From positions 1-39,293 of the forward strand of contig JBIKWM010000030.1 in NCBI GenBank assembly GCA_044356305.1: a DNA stretch of 39,293 bases. The letters run 5' to 3'. This stretch comes from JBIKWM01 sp044356305 (GTDB lineage Bacteria; Bacteroidota; Bacteroidia; UBA10329). Below the pieces are notes generated by a model. The model worked only from the letters and a program-made list of their open reading frames with translations. It did no database searches and had not been told where the DNA came from. Below, one piece after another: positions 8,974 through 19,224 of this stretch; positions within the stretch are counted from its first letter, which is position 1, and every line of letters begins with the position of its first letter. The position numbers and the translations under genes were made by a program.

Positions 8974-9234
8974 GGCAATGTCAGCAATGACAATGGCAAT
9001 GTCATAATTGACAATGACACAGTCGGCTTTGACAACGTCATAGTCAGCATGCGCAATGACACAGATGGCATGCGCAATGACAGATACGGAATTGATAATA
9101 ACATTGTTTGCATCGACAATGACAATATCAGTATGCACAATGACAATGTTGGCATTGACAACGACATAGTTGGCATCGACAATGACAATGTCGGTATTCG
9201 CAGTGACATTGTTGGAATGGACAAAGGCAGCATT
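8974..9234. repeat. Degenerate 21-bp tandem array upstream of lptB (about 12 units)
   Basis: About 12 imperfect units, nearly all 21 bp (one about 30 bp), fill most of the gap between the small membrane gene and lptB. The unit resembles GGC ATT GAC AAT GAC then AAT GTT. Read in the plus frame starting at 8974, each unit gives a heptad of the form G-(I/M)-(D/R/H)-N-D-x-(V/I). Because 21 is a multiple of 3, several frames on both strands stay open, and no credible start codon or upstream coding sequence exists in the heptad frame before 9049. I therefore treat it as non-coding tandem repeat DNA. The rest of the gap (8869-8973 and 9235-9287) shows nothing I can name. Confidence 0.85.
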
Positions 9235-9287
9235 TTGGGTTGCAACAATGGCACACCCCCTTATCCGGGCAGGCCCTGCGCCAGCCC

Positions 9288-9295
9288 TACCTTTG
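9288..9295 (+). promoter_or_regulatory. -7 element TACCTTTG for lptB
   Basis: An exact TAnnTTTG match ends 4 nt before the ATG at 9300, so the mRNA should start at or within a few bases of the ATG. Confidence 0.6.
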
Positions 9296-9299
9296 CGCC

Positions 9300-10025
9300 A
9301 TGCGCCTGTGGGCAAAGGACATTGTGAAGAAATATGGCAGCCGCACCGTGGTGAAGGGCGCCAACATACATGTGGACCAGGGCGAGATAGTGGGGCTGCT
9401 GGGGCCCAACGGTGCCGGTAAGACCACATCCTTTTATATGATAGTGGGGCTGATAACCCCCAACTCAGGCCACATATATTTAGAGGATACGGATATAACC
9501 CACCTGCCCATGTACCGCAGGGCGCAGCTGGGCATTGGCTATCTGGCGCAGGAGGCCAGTGTGTTCCGCAAGCTGACTGTGGAGGACAACATTCTGGCGG
9601 TGCTTGAGATGAAAGGTGTGCCCCGCGCTGAGATGGAGCGGAGGTTGGAGTCGCTGCTCGATGAGTTCGGGCTGCAGCACGTGCGCACCAACCGGGGCGA
9701 CCTGCTGAGCGGTGGCGAGCGCAGGCGCACCGAGATAGCCCGCGCTCTGGCTGTTGAGCCTAGGTTCATACTGCTCGATGAGCCCTTTGCCGGGGTGGAC
9801 CCCATTGCGGTGGAGGACATACAGGAGATAGTGGCCAAGCTGAAACAGAAGAACATAGGCATACTGATAACCGACCACAACGTGCACGAGACCCTGACCA
9901 TAACCGACAGGGCCTATCTGCTATTTGAGGGGTCGATACTGAAGGCGGGCACCGCGCAGGAGCTGGCCGATGACGAGCAGGTGAGGCGTGTGTACCTGGG
10001 CCAGAACTTTGTGCTCAGGGCCTGA
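9300..10025 (+). CDS. lptB: LPS export ABC transporter ATP-binding protein LptB
   Basis: This 241-residue ATPase powers the Lpt machine that moves lipopolysaccharide from the inner to the outer membrane, working with LptF/LptG. All ABC motifs are present: Walker A GPNGAGKTT (35-43), Q-loop YLAQEASVF (Q84), signature LSGGE (136-140), Walker B FILLDE (156-161), D-loop GVDP, and switch histidine H193 in TDHNVHET. The DHNV and AQEASVFRKLTVEDN segments are characteristic of LptB rather than other ABC ATPases. The ATG at 9300 is preferred to the upstream start at 9240, because the extension is not conserved-looking and would run through the promoter. The other lpt genes are not in this window. Confidence 0.96.
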   Translation: MRLWAKDIVKKYGSRTVVKGANIHVDQGEIVGLLGPNGAGKTTSFYMIVGLITPNSGHIYLEDTDITHLPMYRRAQLGIGYLAQEASVFRKLTVEDNILAVLEMKGVPRAEMERRLESLLDEFGLQHVRTNRGDLLSGGERRRTEIARALAVEPRFILLDEPFAGVDPIAVEDIQEIVAKLKQKNIGILITDHNVHETLTITDRAYLLFEGSILKAGTAQELADDEQVRRVYLGQNFVLRA

Positions 10026-10057
10026 CGCGGCATCGATGCGCTGATGGGGTAAGCGTT

Positions 10058-10065
10058 TATTTTCG
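10058..10065 (+). promoter_or_regulatory. -7-like element TATTTTCG for the YebC gene
   Basis: It fits TAnnTTCG, a one-base variant seen several times in this window, 24 nt before the ATG at 10090. Confidence 0.4.
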
Positions 10066-10089
10066 CGCCCCTGTTAAAAACCGATTGAC

Positions 10090-10800
10090 ATGGGAAGGGC
10101 ATTTGAATACCGCAGGGCGGCCAAGGAGAAACGGTGGGACAAGATGTCGCGCGTGTTTCCCAAACTATCGAAGGCGATAACCGTGGCCGCCAAAGAGGGC
10201 GGTGGCGACCCTGAGACCAACGCCAAGCTGCGCACGGCCATCATGAATGCCAAGGCCGAGAACATGCCCAAGGACAACATTGACGCGGCCATAAAGCGCG
10301 CCACCAACAAGGACCTTGCGGCCTACAACGAGATAAACTACGAGGCCAAAGGGCCAAACGGGTCGTTGCTGTTCATAGAGTGCGCCACCGACAACCCCAC
10401 GCGCACCGTGGCCAACGTGAAGATGTACCTGAGCCGCAACGCGGGCGAACTGGCCCCATCGGGTTCGCTCAACTACATGTTCTCGCGCAAGGCCGTTTTT
10501 GAGTTTGAACTGAAAGACGGCCTCAGCACCGAGGATCTGGAGCTTGAGCTGATTGATGGCGGTCTGGAAGAGATTCAGACCAACGAGGGCATGGCCTACG
10601 CCTATGCCGACTACACCTCGTTCGGGGCCATGAGTGCAGCCTTGGAGAAACTGGGGGTTGAGGTGAAGAAGGCATCGTTGCAGCGCATCCCGAACACTCC
10701 TATCGAGTTCTCTGAGGCCCAGCTTGTTGAGATTGAGAAATTGATAGACAAGCTGGAGGAGGATGACGATGTGCAGGCGGTTTACACCAACATTGCCTGA
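10090..10800 (+). CDS. YebC/PmpR family protein (translation or transcription factor)
   Basis: This 236-residue protein is full length for the YebC/TACO1 family. The N-terminal region (MGRAFEYRRAAKEKRWDKMS, then LSKAITVAAKEGGGDPETN and NMPKDNIDAAIKRA) matches the Bacteroidota branch. The middle contains NGSLLFIECATDNPTRTV, and the C-terminus ends in the typical DDDVQAVYTNI. The family was named for DNA-binding regulators; more recent work on family members points to relief of ribosome stalling. The target here cannot be told from sequence. It follows lptB by 64 nt and probably has its own promoter. The nearest downstream gene starts 110 nt on. Confidence 0.95.
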   Translation: MGRAFEYRRAAKEKRWDKMSRVFPKLSKAITVAAKEGGGDPETNAKLRTAIMNAKAENMPKDNIDAAIKRATNKDLAAYNEINYEAKGPNGSLLFIECATDNPTRTVANVKMYLSRNAGELAPSGSLNYMFSRKAVFEFELKDGLSTEDLELELIDGGLEEIQTNEGMAYAYADYTSFGAMSAALEKLGVEVKKASLQRIPNTPIEFSEAQLVEIEKLIDKLEEDDDVQAVYTNIA

Positions 10801-10910
10801 GGCTTCAGCGGTCCTTCTTTTAATCTTTTGTTAATGGCTGTCGGGCCCCATGGGTGCGGTGGTGTGAAGTGTAATTTCACGCACCCCGAATCGGTTTCAC
10901 ACATCACCCC

Positions 10911-12158
10911 ATGAACCCCAATTACATCCTGTTCGCCATTCCGTTCTTCCTGCTGTCGGTGGTGGGAGAATGGCTGCACAATTACCTGAGGCACCGCAAC
11001 GACTTCAGCTTTGCCGACAGCATCACAAACCTCAACACCGGCATAGGCAGCCAGGCGGCCAATGCATTGTTCAAGGCCATGCTGCTCATGGCTTTCGGGT
11101 GGGTCAGGGATCGTTTCGCTCTGACAGAGATCGGATTCTCGTGGTGGTCTTTCATTGCCTGCACCATACTGTTCGATTATCTGTTCTATTGGGCGCACCG
11201 TTGGGGCCACGAGATGAACATTTTCTGGGGCGCCCACATAGTGCACCATCAGAGCGAGGAGTACAACCTCACAGTGGCACTGCGCCAGAGCTGGTTCCAC
11301 AACCTGTTGGCCTTCCCCATATTCCTGCCGATTCCGCTGTTGGGTTTCGATATGCCCACATTCGGTGCCGCAGCCGGGCTTGTGACGCTTTACCAATATT
11401 GGATCCACACCAAGCTTATTGACCGCCTGCCAGCGTGGTTCGAGTTCATTTTCAACACACCGAGCCACCACCGCGTGCATCACGCCACCAATCCACAGTA
11501 CCTCGACAGGAACTACGGGGCCATGTTCATCCTGTGGGACAGGCTGCATGGCACGTTTGCCAAAGAAGAGGAGGAGCCGGTATATGGCATCACCGTACCA
11601 TTGCGCAGTTGGAACCCGGTGTGGGCAAACCTCCATTTCTATGTGGAAATGTGGGATGGCAGCAAACGTCTTAACACGGTACGCGATAAACTGGCACTCA
11701 TTTTCCGTGGGCCCGAGTATCTGGGCGAACTGTTGGGCCTGGGGAGCAAAGACCCTGATGCATTCCGCCACGTGCCCCGTTATGCCACGGCCACCCCGCT
11801 GCATCTGCGCATCTATGTGTGCATCCAGTTCCTTGTGCTCACCTATTTTCTGGCAGCATACATGGGCCAGTTCGCAGAGCTCACCATGTTCTACAGGCTC
11901 GCGTTCTTCTTCCTGGTCATCATCAGCACACTCTCCATGGGTGCGCTGTTAGAGAACCGCCCTTGGTTTTACATCACCGAAATTGCCCGTTTTCTCATGT
12001 TCGTGCCCGTGTATGGCCTTTGCTACTACACTTATTTCCCCGAGTGGTATCCGGCCGCCCTGCCCCTGAGCATCGGCATATCGGTGGTGTCCACCGCATG
12101 GATGCTCATCGATCTGTTGGCCATCAGGCCGCAGCGACAGGCACAACAGGTGCCTTGA
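10911..12158 (+). CDS. Sterol desaturase / fatty acid hydroxylase family membrane di-iron enzyme
   Basis: This is a 415-residue polytopic membrane protein. The three histidine clusters that bind the di-iron centre are intact: HRWGH (H96, H100), HIVHH (H109, H112, H113) and HRVHH (H187, H190, H191), plus H130 and H166. The first ~260 residues are the fatty acid hydroxylase domain. The C-terminal ~130 residues hold further membrane helices, an architecture like alkylglycerol monooxygenase (TMEM195) rather than a bare hydroxylase. The likely reaction is O2-dependent hydroxylation or desaturation of a membrane lipid; the substrate is unknown. The following LpxL-like acyltransferase lies on the same strand 52 nt after it with a promoter element between. 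Confidence 0.92.
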   Translation: MNPNYILFAIPFFLLSVVGEWLHNYLRHRNDFSFADSITNLNTGIGSQAANALFKAMLLMAFGWVRDRFALTEIGFSWWSFIACTILFDYLFYWAHRWGHEMNIFWGAHIVHHQSEEYNLTVALRQSWFHNLLAFPIFLPIPLLGFDMPTFGAAAGLVTLYQYWIHTKLIDRLPAWFEFIFNTPSHHRVHHATNPQYLDRNYGAMFILWDRLHGTFAKEEEEPVYGITVPLRSWNPVWANLHFYVEMWDGSKRLNTVRDKLALIFRGPEYLGELLGLGSKDPDAFRHVPRYATATPLHLRIYVCIQFLVLTYFLAAYMGQFAELTMFYRLAFFFLVIISTLSMGALLENRPWFYITEIARFLMFVPVYGLCYYTYFPEWYPAALPLSIGISVVSTAWMLIDLLAIRPQRQAQQVP

Positions 12159-12161
12159 GGT

Positions 12162-12169
12162 TACTTTTG
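12162..12169 (+). promoter_or_regulatory. -7 element TACTTTTG for the LpxL-like gene
   Basis: An exact TAnnTTTG match 41 nt before the ATG at 12211 and just after the desaturase stop codon, suggesting separate initiation. Confidence 0.5.
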
Positions 12170-12210
12170 GCGGCCGTCCCGCATCGATAGGGAACGGCTA
12201 TCCGCTATAC

Positions 12211-13140
12211 ATGGCTTGGCAAGGCAGGTCGAGGGGCACACCCCTCGGTTATTGGTTCTTCATCTTTTTCATGCGCCATCTGGGGCTGCGTTTCACCTAC
12301 TCATTCCTGAGGTTTGTGGCGCTCTATTTCCACCTGTTCGATGGCAGGAGCAACCGCGCCATCATGCAGTTCCTTTTGCGGGTCAATGGCACAACAGGTC
12401 CCAAGGCACGTTTGGCGCGCTATCGCACCTATTACACTTTTGGGCAGGTGCTTATTGACCGGGTGGCCATCCTGAGCGGGATGAAGGACCATTTCACTTT
12501 CAGGAGTGAGGGCCATGCCCACATAAGCCGCATGGTGGACGAGGGCACAGGCGGCATGTTGATCAGTGCCCATGTGGGCAACTGGGAGATAGCCGGCAAC
12601 CTGTTGCAACTGCGCGAAGGGGTGATAAACGTGGTGATGTACGATGCCGAGAAACATCAGGTACAGAAACAGCTGGACAGCACCACCGGAGGGCGGAGGT
12701 TCAAGATCATCGGGATAAAGGAGGACATGTCGCACATGTTTGAGATAGCCGATGCACTGATGGTGAACCGCGAGATTGTGTGTATGCATGGCGACCGCTA
12801 CCTGCCCGGTATGCGCACGCTCAAGTGCGAGTTTCTGGGCCGCGAGGCTTATTTCCCATATGGTCCGTTTGCCATTGCCTCCAGATTCGATGGCCCCAAG
12901 AGTTTTGTTTATGGTATGCGGGTGGCCGATAGGACCTATGCCTTTCATGCCACCGACCCCATTGTGGGCAAGTGCAGGCCCGAGGATGTGCTGAGAGCCT
13001 ATGTGGCCGAATTGGAACGCATGGCCCGGCTCTACCCGCAGCAGTGGTTCAATTTCTACGACTTTTGGGCCGTTCCGGCCGAAGCAGGGGAACAACGGCC
13101 GATGGCCCTCACCATGGCCAAAAAAATGGAACATGCCTGA
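12211..13140 (+). CDS. LpxL/HtrB-like lysophospholipid (lipid A type) acyltransferase
   Basis: This 309-residue protein has a hydrophobic N-terminal segment and the acyltransferase motif HVGNWE (residues 121-126), where His and Glu form the catalytic dyad of LpxL-family enzymes. A second family block, HGDRYLPG, follows. The opening WQGRSRGTPLGYWFFIFF resembles the subgroup found both as stand-alone late acyltransferases and in aryl-polyene/flexirubin clusters. No ketosynthase, acyl carrier protein or other polyene gene is nearby, so a lipid A or other envelope-lipid acylation role is the simpler reading. It would act at the cytoplasmic face of the inner membrane. Confidence 0.9.
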   Translation: MAWQGRSRGTPLGYWFFIFFMRHLGLRFTYSFLRFVALYFHLFDGRSNRAIMQFLLRVNGTTGPKARLARYRTYYTFGQVLIDRVAILSGMKDHFTFRSEGHAHISRMVDEGTGGMLISAHVGNWEIAGNLLQLREGVINVVMYDAEKHQVQKQLDSTTGGRRFKIIGIKEDMSHMFEIADALMVNREIVCMHGDRYLPGMRTLKCEFLGREAYFPYGPFAIASRFDGPKSFVYGMRVADRTYAFHATDPIVGKCRPEDVLRAYVAELERMARLYPQQWFNFYDFWAVPAEAGEQRPMALTMAKKMEHA

Positions 13141-13174
13141 GTGTGCAACTTAGGATCTCATCACAATTGAATAA

Positions 13175-14611
13175 ATGGAAATGACTGATACAATTACGCT
13201 ACGGACAGGCCAAGGCGATGGTCTGCCTTACCTCTTTGTCGCCACATCAGAGGCCGAGATGACAGCCGCAGGTTTTGAACCGGTCGTGGTCAGCCGCATT
13301 GCGCCACGCCTGGGTAACGAGGATTTCCTTGCCGTGGCATCAGTTGCTCCCGTGCCTGTTTGGGTGGGTGGTGTCAAAACCGAATCGGACAGCATGTACC
13401 GCCTTCAGGGGCATCGCGCCCTGGGGGCCAAATGTCGTGGGGGACTCAATGGCGAGAAGGTGGCCGAGGCGGCCGTGCGTTTCGCCCCATCCATCGGTAA
13501 AGAAGAGGCGTTGGCCCTCATCGAGGGCATTGTACTCTCGCACTACCAGTTTCTGCGCTACCGCACAGGCGACAGGGCCAAGCCTAATGCGTTGAAGACC
13601 TTGCATGTGAGCGGGGGCAACCTGAGTCAGTCCGACCTCGATGCGTTGACCAGGCTCTGTCAGGCCGTGTGCCATGCGCGCGACCTGGTGAATGAGCCGG
13701 TGCTCACCCTCACTGCCACCGCATTGGGCCAACGGGCCGTTGAACTGGGCCGATGGGCCGGTTTTGATGTGAACGTGATAGACAGGGCAGGCATAGAGGC
13801 CTTGGGCATGGGTGGCCTGCTGGGCGTTAACCGGGGCAGTGTTGAACCCCCTGTCTTCATTGTGATGGAGTACAGGCCGACAGCCCCCCTCAACGAGAAG
13901 CCGGTGGTGCTGGTGGGCAAAGGTGTGGTGTACGATACGGGTGGCTACAACATCAAGACCGATGGCCATATGAGCACCATGAAGTGCGATATGGGCGGTG
14001 GCGCGGCCGTTATCGGCACCCTTACGGCATTGGCCCTGGCCAAGTCGGACCTGCACGTGGTAGGCCTTGTGCCCACCACCGACAACCGGATTGACGGTAA
14101 GGCCCTGGTGGCTGACGATGTGATAACCATGATGGACGGCACAACGGTGGAGATACAGAACACCGATGCCGAGGGCCGCCTGATATTGGCAGATGCGCTG
14201 CACTACGCCAAGCGCTACGGGCCGCAACTGGTCATTGACCTGGCCACCCTTACGGGGGCTGCGGCAGCCATCACAGGGTTCCATGGCATCGTGGCGGTCG
14301 GGTCGGCCCCTGAGCAATTGGCCCGTTTGGTCGCATCGGGCGATAAGGTGTATGAGCGGATAATGCCGCTGCCCATGTGGCGCGAGCATGACGATATGCT
14401 GCGCAGCGACATTGCCGATATGCGCAACATTGGCGGGCCTGTGGCGGGGGCTATAACCGCTGGGGCTTTCCTCCGCAGGTTCACCGATTATCCATGGATA
14501 CACCTCGACATTGCCGGTCCGGCATTCATGAAAGACGATGTGGACTATCGCCTAAAGGGAGGCACCGGGGTAGGAGTGAGGCTGCTGAGCGATTTTCTCA
14601 GTTCAATCTGA
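13175..14611 (+). CDS. Leucyl aminopeptidase family (M17) metallopeptidase
   Basis: This is a 478-residue cytosolic aminopeptidase that removes N-terminal residues from peptides. The C-terminal catalytic domain carries the two-metal site: VGKGVVYDTGG (Lys and Asp ligands), MKCDMGGGA (Asp) and the M17 signature NTDAEGRL (Asp, Glu), with ATLTGA following. The N-terminal macro-like domain (about 1-160) is divergent, as is usual. An ATG two codons downstream (13181) is also possible. The next gene starts 8 nt after its stop, so the two are likely co-transcribed. Confidence 0.94.
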   Translation: MEMTDTITLRTGQGDGLPYLFVATSEAEMTAAGFEPVVVSRIAPRLGNEDFLAVASVAPVPVWVGGVKTESDSMYRLQGHRALGAKCRGGLNGEKVAEAAVRFAPSIGKEEALALIEGIVLSHYQFLRYRTGDRAKPNALKTLHVSGGNLSQSDLDALTRLCQAVCHARDLVNEPVLTLTATALGQRAVELGRWAGFDVNVIDRAGIEALGMGGLLGVNRGSVEPPVFIVMEYRPTAPLNEKPVVLVGKGVVYDTGGYNIKTDGHMSTMKCDMGGGAAVIGTLTALALAKSDLHVVGLVPTTDNRIDGKALVADDVITMMDGTTVEIQNTDAEGRLILADALHYAKRYGPQLVIDLATLTGAAAAITGFHGIVAVGSAPEQLARLVASGDKVYERIMPLPMWREHDDMLRSDIADMRNIGGPVAGAITAGAFLRRFTDYPWIHLDIAGPAFMKDDVDYRLKGGTGVGVRLLSDFLSSI

Positions 14612-14619
14612 AAAAGACC

Positions 14620-15411
14620 ATGATAATTCGATTGTTTTGGATGATCGCTGTGTCAGTTGCCGCAGCACTGACTGTTTCGGCACAGGCCCCGCTTACCGAT
14701 AGGTTATACATGTCTGTGCTGTGGTACCGCACATCGGCCGAGGCCACAGCGCTCTACGATCAGTGCTATGATCACGCAATTCTGAAGGCTGAGAAGAACC
14801 TGCTCGCCCGCAAGGCCGCGCGCCCAGCGGCCGTGATACTGGACATAGATGAGACGGTGCTCGACAACTCGCAGTTTGAGGTGGAGCGCATAGCTGAGGG
14901 AAAAGGCTACTCTTCTGCAAAGTGGCAGGCGTGGACGAGTAGGAGCGAAGCCGGTGCCCTACCCGGTGCGCTGCGGTTCACCAGATGGGCCGACAGTCTG
15001 GGTGTGTCCATCTTCTACATCAGCAACCGCAAGGTGGAAGAACAGGATCAGACAATCAGCAACCTCAAGGCGCACGGTTTCCCGCAGGCCAATGAGGAAC
15101 ATCTGCTGTTGAAAGAGAAGAGTGATGACAAGACCGACCGTAGGGCCAAAGTGGCACGCGACCATGACGTGATCCTGCTCGTTGGCGACAACCTGACCGA
15201 CTATAGCGAAGCTTTTGCAAAAAGGGGGGCTGGCATGGGAAAGGATTCGGTGGAGAAGTACCTGCCTGAGCTGCGCAGCCGTTTCATCATGCTACCCAAT
15301 CCGATGTACGGGGAATGGGAGAAGACGGTGTATGGCAACACCTACGCATTGCCCGACAGCACCAAGGCCGCCAAGCAGTCCAAGGCCCTCGGAATACCGG
15401 TGAAAAAGTGA
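14620..15411 (+). CDS. Periplasmic acid phosphatase / 5'-nucleotidase, lipoprotein e(P4) family
   Basis: This 263-residue protein is a class C (HAD type IIIB) acid phosphatase. It has a signal peptide (residues 1-22, ending LTVSAQA) but no lipobox cysteine, so it is probably a soluble periplasmic form. Catalytic Asp residues lie in AVILDIDETVLDNS (D75, D77); YISNR supplies motif 2 and VGDNLTDYSEAF the acidic metal-binding motif. Members dephosphorylate nucleoside monophosphates and NMN so the nucleosides can be imported. It starts 8 nt after the aminopeptidase stop. Its own stop overlaps the GTG start of the deformylase-like gene (GTGA), which implies translational coupling. Confidence 0.93.
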   Translation: MIIRLFWMIAVSVAAALTVSAQAPLTDRLYMSVLWYRTSAEATALYDQCYDHAILKAEKNLLARKAARPAAVILDIDETVLDNSQFEVERIAEGKGYSSAKWQAWTSRSEAGALPGALRFTRWADSLGVSIFYISNRKVEEQDQTISNLKAHGFPQANEEHLLLKEKSDDKTDRRAKVARDHDVILLVGDNLTDYSEAFAKRGAGMGKDSVEKYLPELRSRFIMLPNPMYGEWEKTVYGNTYALPDSTKAAKQSKALGIPVKK

Positions 15412-15971
15412 TCCGGCCTGTTCACCGATATGGCAGCCCGATCTACGCAGGGCCATTGCCTGCGATGGATGCCACATTGATAGACCTTCACCTGCTGGCC
15501 GATATGTGGGACACGCTTCAGGCCTGCAATGTGCCGGTGATCACCGCCCCACACGTGGGTGTGTCGCAACGGTTGGCGGTGGTCGATACAGCGTTGGGCC
15601 TTCGTTGGCGCGATGATGTGGAACCCGCAGGCGAGCCGTTCCGCGAGGTGCTCATTGACCCGCAGATCATACAGGAGCGGGGCATGCTGGTCTCTTTTCT
15701 TGAATACGATGCTGCAGTGCCGGGCCTTGTCTCGAGCATTGCCAGGCGCAGGGAGGTGCTTGCCCGCTGGACACAATCGGACGGTCAGTTGTGGGAGCAA
15801 TGGCTCAGCGGTCCGGCTGCCAGAGCGGTGCAGTGTGCCATCGATTCGCTCAATGGCCGAGGGTTGATTGACCGCCTGAGCCCCACACGCAGACGCAGCG
15901 CAAAGGGCCACCTGAGACGCCTTGCCGATGGCAAGGTGCACGTGCGATATCCCATGGTGGCAGATAGTTGA
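15408..15971 (+). CDS. Peptide deformylase homologue lacking all catalytic residues (pseudoenzyme)
   Basis: I start this 187-residue protein at the GTG at 15408, overlapping the previous stop as GTGA. The product then begins (M)IRPVHRYGSPIY, in register with the N-terminus of true deformylases, and its length is normal for the family. The fold is recognisable end to end: APHVGVSQRLAVVD, LIDPQIIQERG, AAVPGL, GPAARAVQ, then GLIDRLSPTRRRSAKGHL and a C-terminal GKVHVRYPMV as in Bacteroidota deformylases. Yet the motifs are gone: GxGxAAPQ reads VPVITAPH (Gln to His49), EGCLS reads EYDAA (metal ligand Cys to Asp101), and QHExDH reads QCAIDS (His, Glu, His to Cys143, Ala144, Ser147). It cannot be a normal deformylase. 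The frame is intact, so it is not an ordinary decayed gene. Confidence 0.82.
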   Translation: MIRPVHRYGSPIYAGPLPAMDATLIDLHLLADMWDTLQACNVPVITAPHVGVSQRLAVVDTALGLRWRDDVEPAGEPFREVLIDPQIIQERGMLVSFLEYDAAVPGLVSSIARRREVLARWTQSDGQLWEQWLSGPAARAVQCAIDSLNGRGLIDRLSPTRRRSAKGHLRRLADGKVHVRYPMVADS

Positions 15972-15981
15972 TGGTATAGCT

Positions 15982-17084
15982 ATGCGCCTGAACATCGGCC
16001 GTGGACAATACCTGAATTTCGCGGCCACCACCGCCATCGGGGCCGATCCGCACACATGGTTCGGTATGCTGCGCAGGCACTGGCGCGAGGTGGACTGGCA
16101 GTTCTGGCCCAAGGTGCTGGCCGTGAGCTGTTTTGTGCTCATCATGTGGCCCATGGTCCTGATTGAGAAATGGAAGTACGATAGGCTCATCCGGGCGCAG
16201 AAAGTGGCCCCTCCGCTGTTCATCATCGGGCACCAGCGCAGCGGAACCACGTATCTGTATTACCTGCTGGCCCGCGACCCGCAATTCGGTTTCCTGAGCG
16301 TGAAAGAAGGTTTCATGCCATGGATCTACCTCAGTTGGCTCGGATTCCTGCGCACTGCACTGGCCAAGGCAGTGCCCGACAAACGGCCCATGGACAACCT
16401 GCGTCTGAGCATAGACCTGCCCACCGAGCCAGAATACACCTTGGGCAACATGACCCCCAGCAGCATGGTTCCGGGCTACAATTTTCCGCGCAGCATGTGG
16501 CCCATATTTAATCGGAATGTGCTCTTTGAGGATATAAGGGCCAAGGGCGAATGGCAATCGGCACTGCGCTATTTCATGCAGAAACTCACCCTGCGGCACA
16601 ACGGAAAGCCATTGGTACTCAAAAGTCCTGAGAACCTGGCGCGGGTCAAAGAGATACTGGAGGTGTTCCCCGATGCGCGGTTCATCCACATCATGCGCAA
16701 TCCGATCACGGTCTATTTCTCTACCGAGAAACTCTACGAGGTCACACTGCCGATGGTGGCGTTGCAACATTGCGAGGGCAAGGTGGTGCAGGAATTCATC
16801 TTGGAATCATACCCCTCCATGTTCCGAAAGTTCTTTGCTGATAAGCACCTGATCCCGCCCGGACAATTGGCCGAGATACGTTACGAGGATCTGATCGGGA
16901 ACGAGATGTCTGTATTGACCGATGTATACAAAAAGCTCAATATGAATGGGTTTGAGCAGGCATCTCCCGAAATACTGAAGGAGGTGAAGTCGTACACGGA
17001 CTACAGGAAGAACAGCTATGACTACCCGCAGGACCGCGTGGATCAGATACGTGCCCGTTGGGCCGATGTGATCAAGGAACTGGG

Positions 17085-17091
<7 letters not shown>
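15982..17091 (+). CDS. Sulfotransferase family protein
   Basis: This 369-residue protein would transfer sulfate from PAPS to an unknown acceptor. The 5'-phosphosulfate loop is IIGHQRSGTTYLYYLL (about residues 75-90), and the 3'-phosphate-binding segment is FIHIMRNPITVYFSTEKLY with the expected Arg and Ser. A hydrophobic segment before the catalytic domain (about residues 46-60, VLAVSCFVLIMWPMVLI) suggests membrane association. The alternative start at 15922 lies inside the deformylase-like gene and is unlikely. It begins 10 nt after that gene. Its stop overlaps the convergent methylmalonyl-CoA mutase gene by 7 nt. No PAPS synthesis genes are in the window. Confidence 0.88.
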
Positions 17092-19148
<2,057 letters not shown>

Positions 19149-19224
19149 GCTGTCTGTGTTGAACGCGGATAAAGCGGATTCTGAGCGTGTTGATTTGTTC
19201 AATCTGTGTCCAAATGTCAAGTCA

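Noticed and set aside
9049..9327. Protein-coding reading of the 21-bp array (heptad protein)
   Set aside because: The frame runs into lptB, has no promoter or clear start upstream, and several frames on both strands are equally open because the unit is a multiple of three.
13340..14503. 387-codon antisense frame inside the aminopeptidase gene
   Set aside because: Its composition is that of an antisense shadow and the plus strand carries intact M17 metal-binding motifs.
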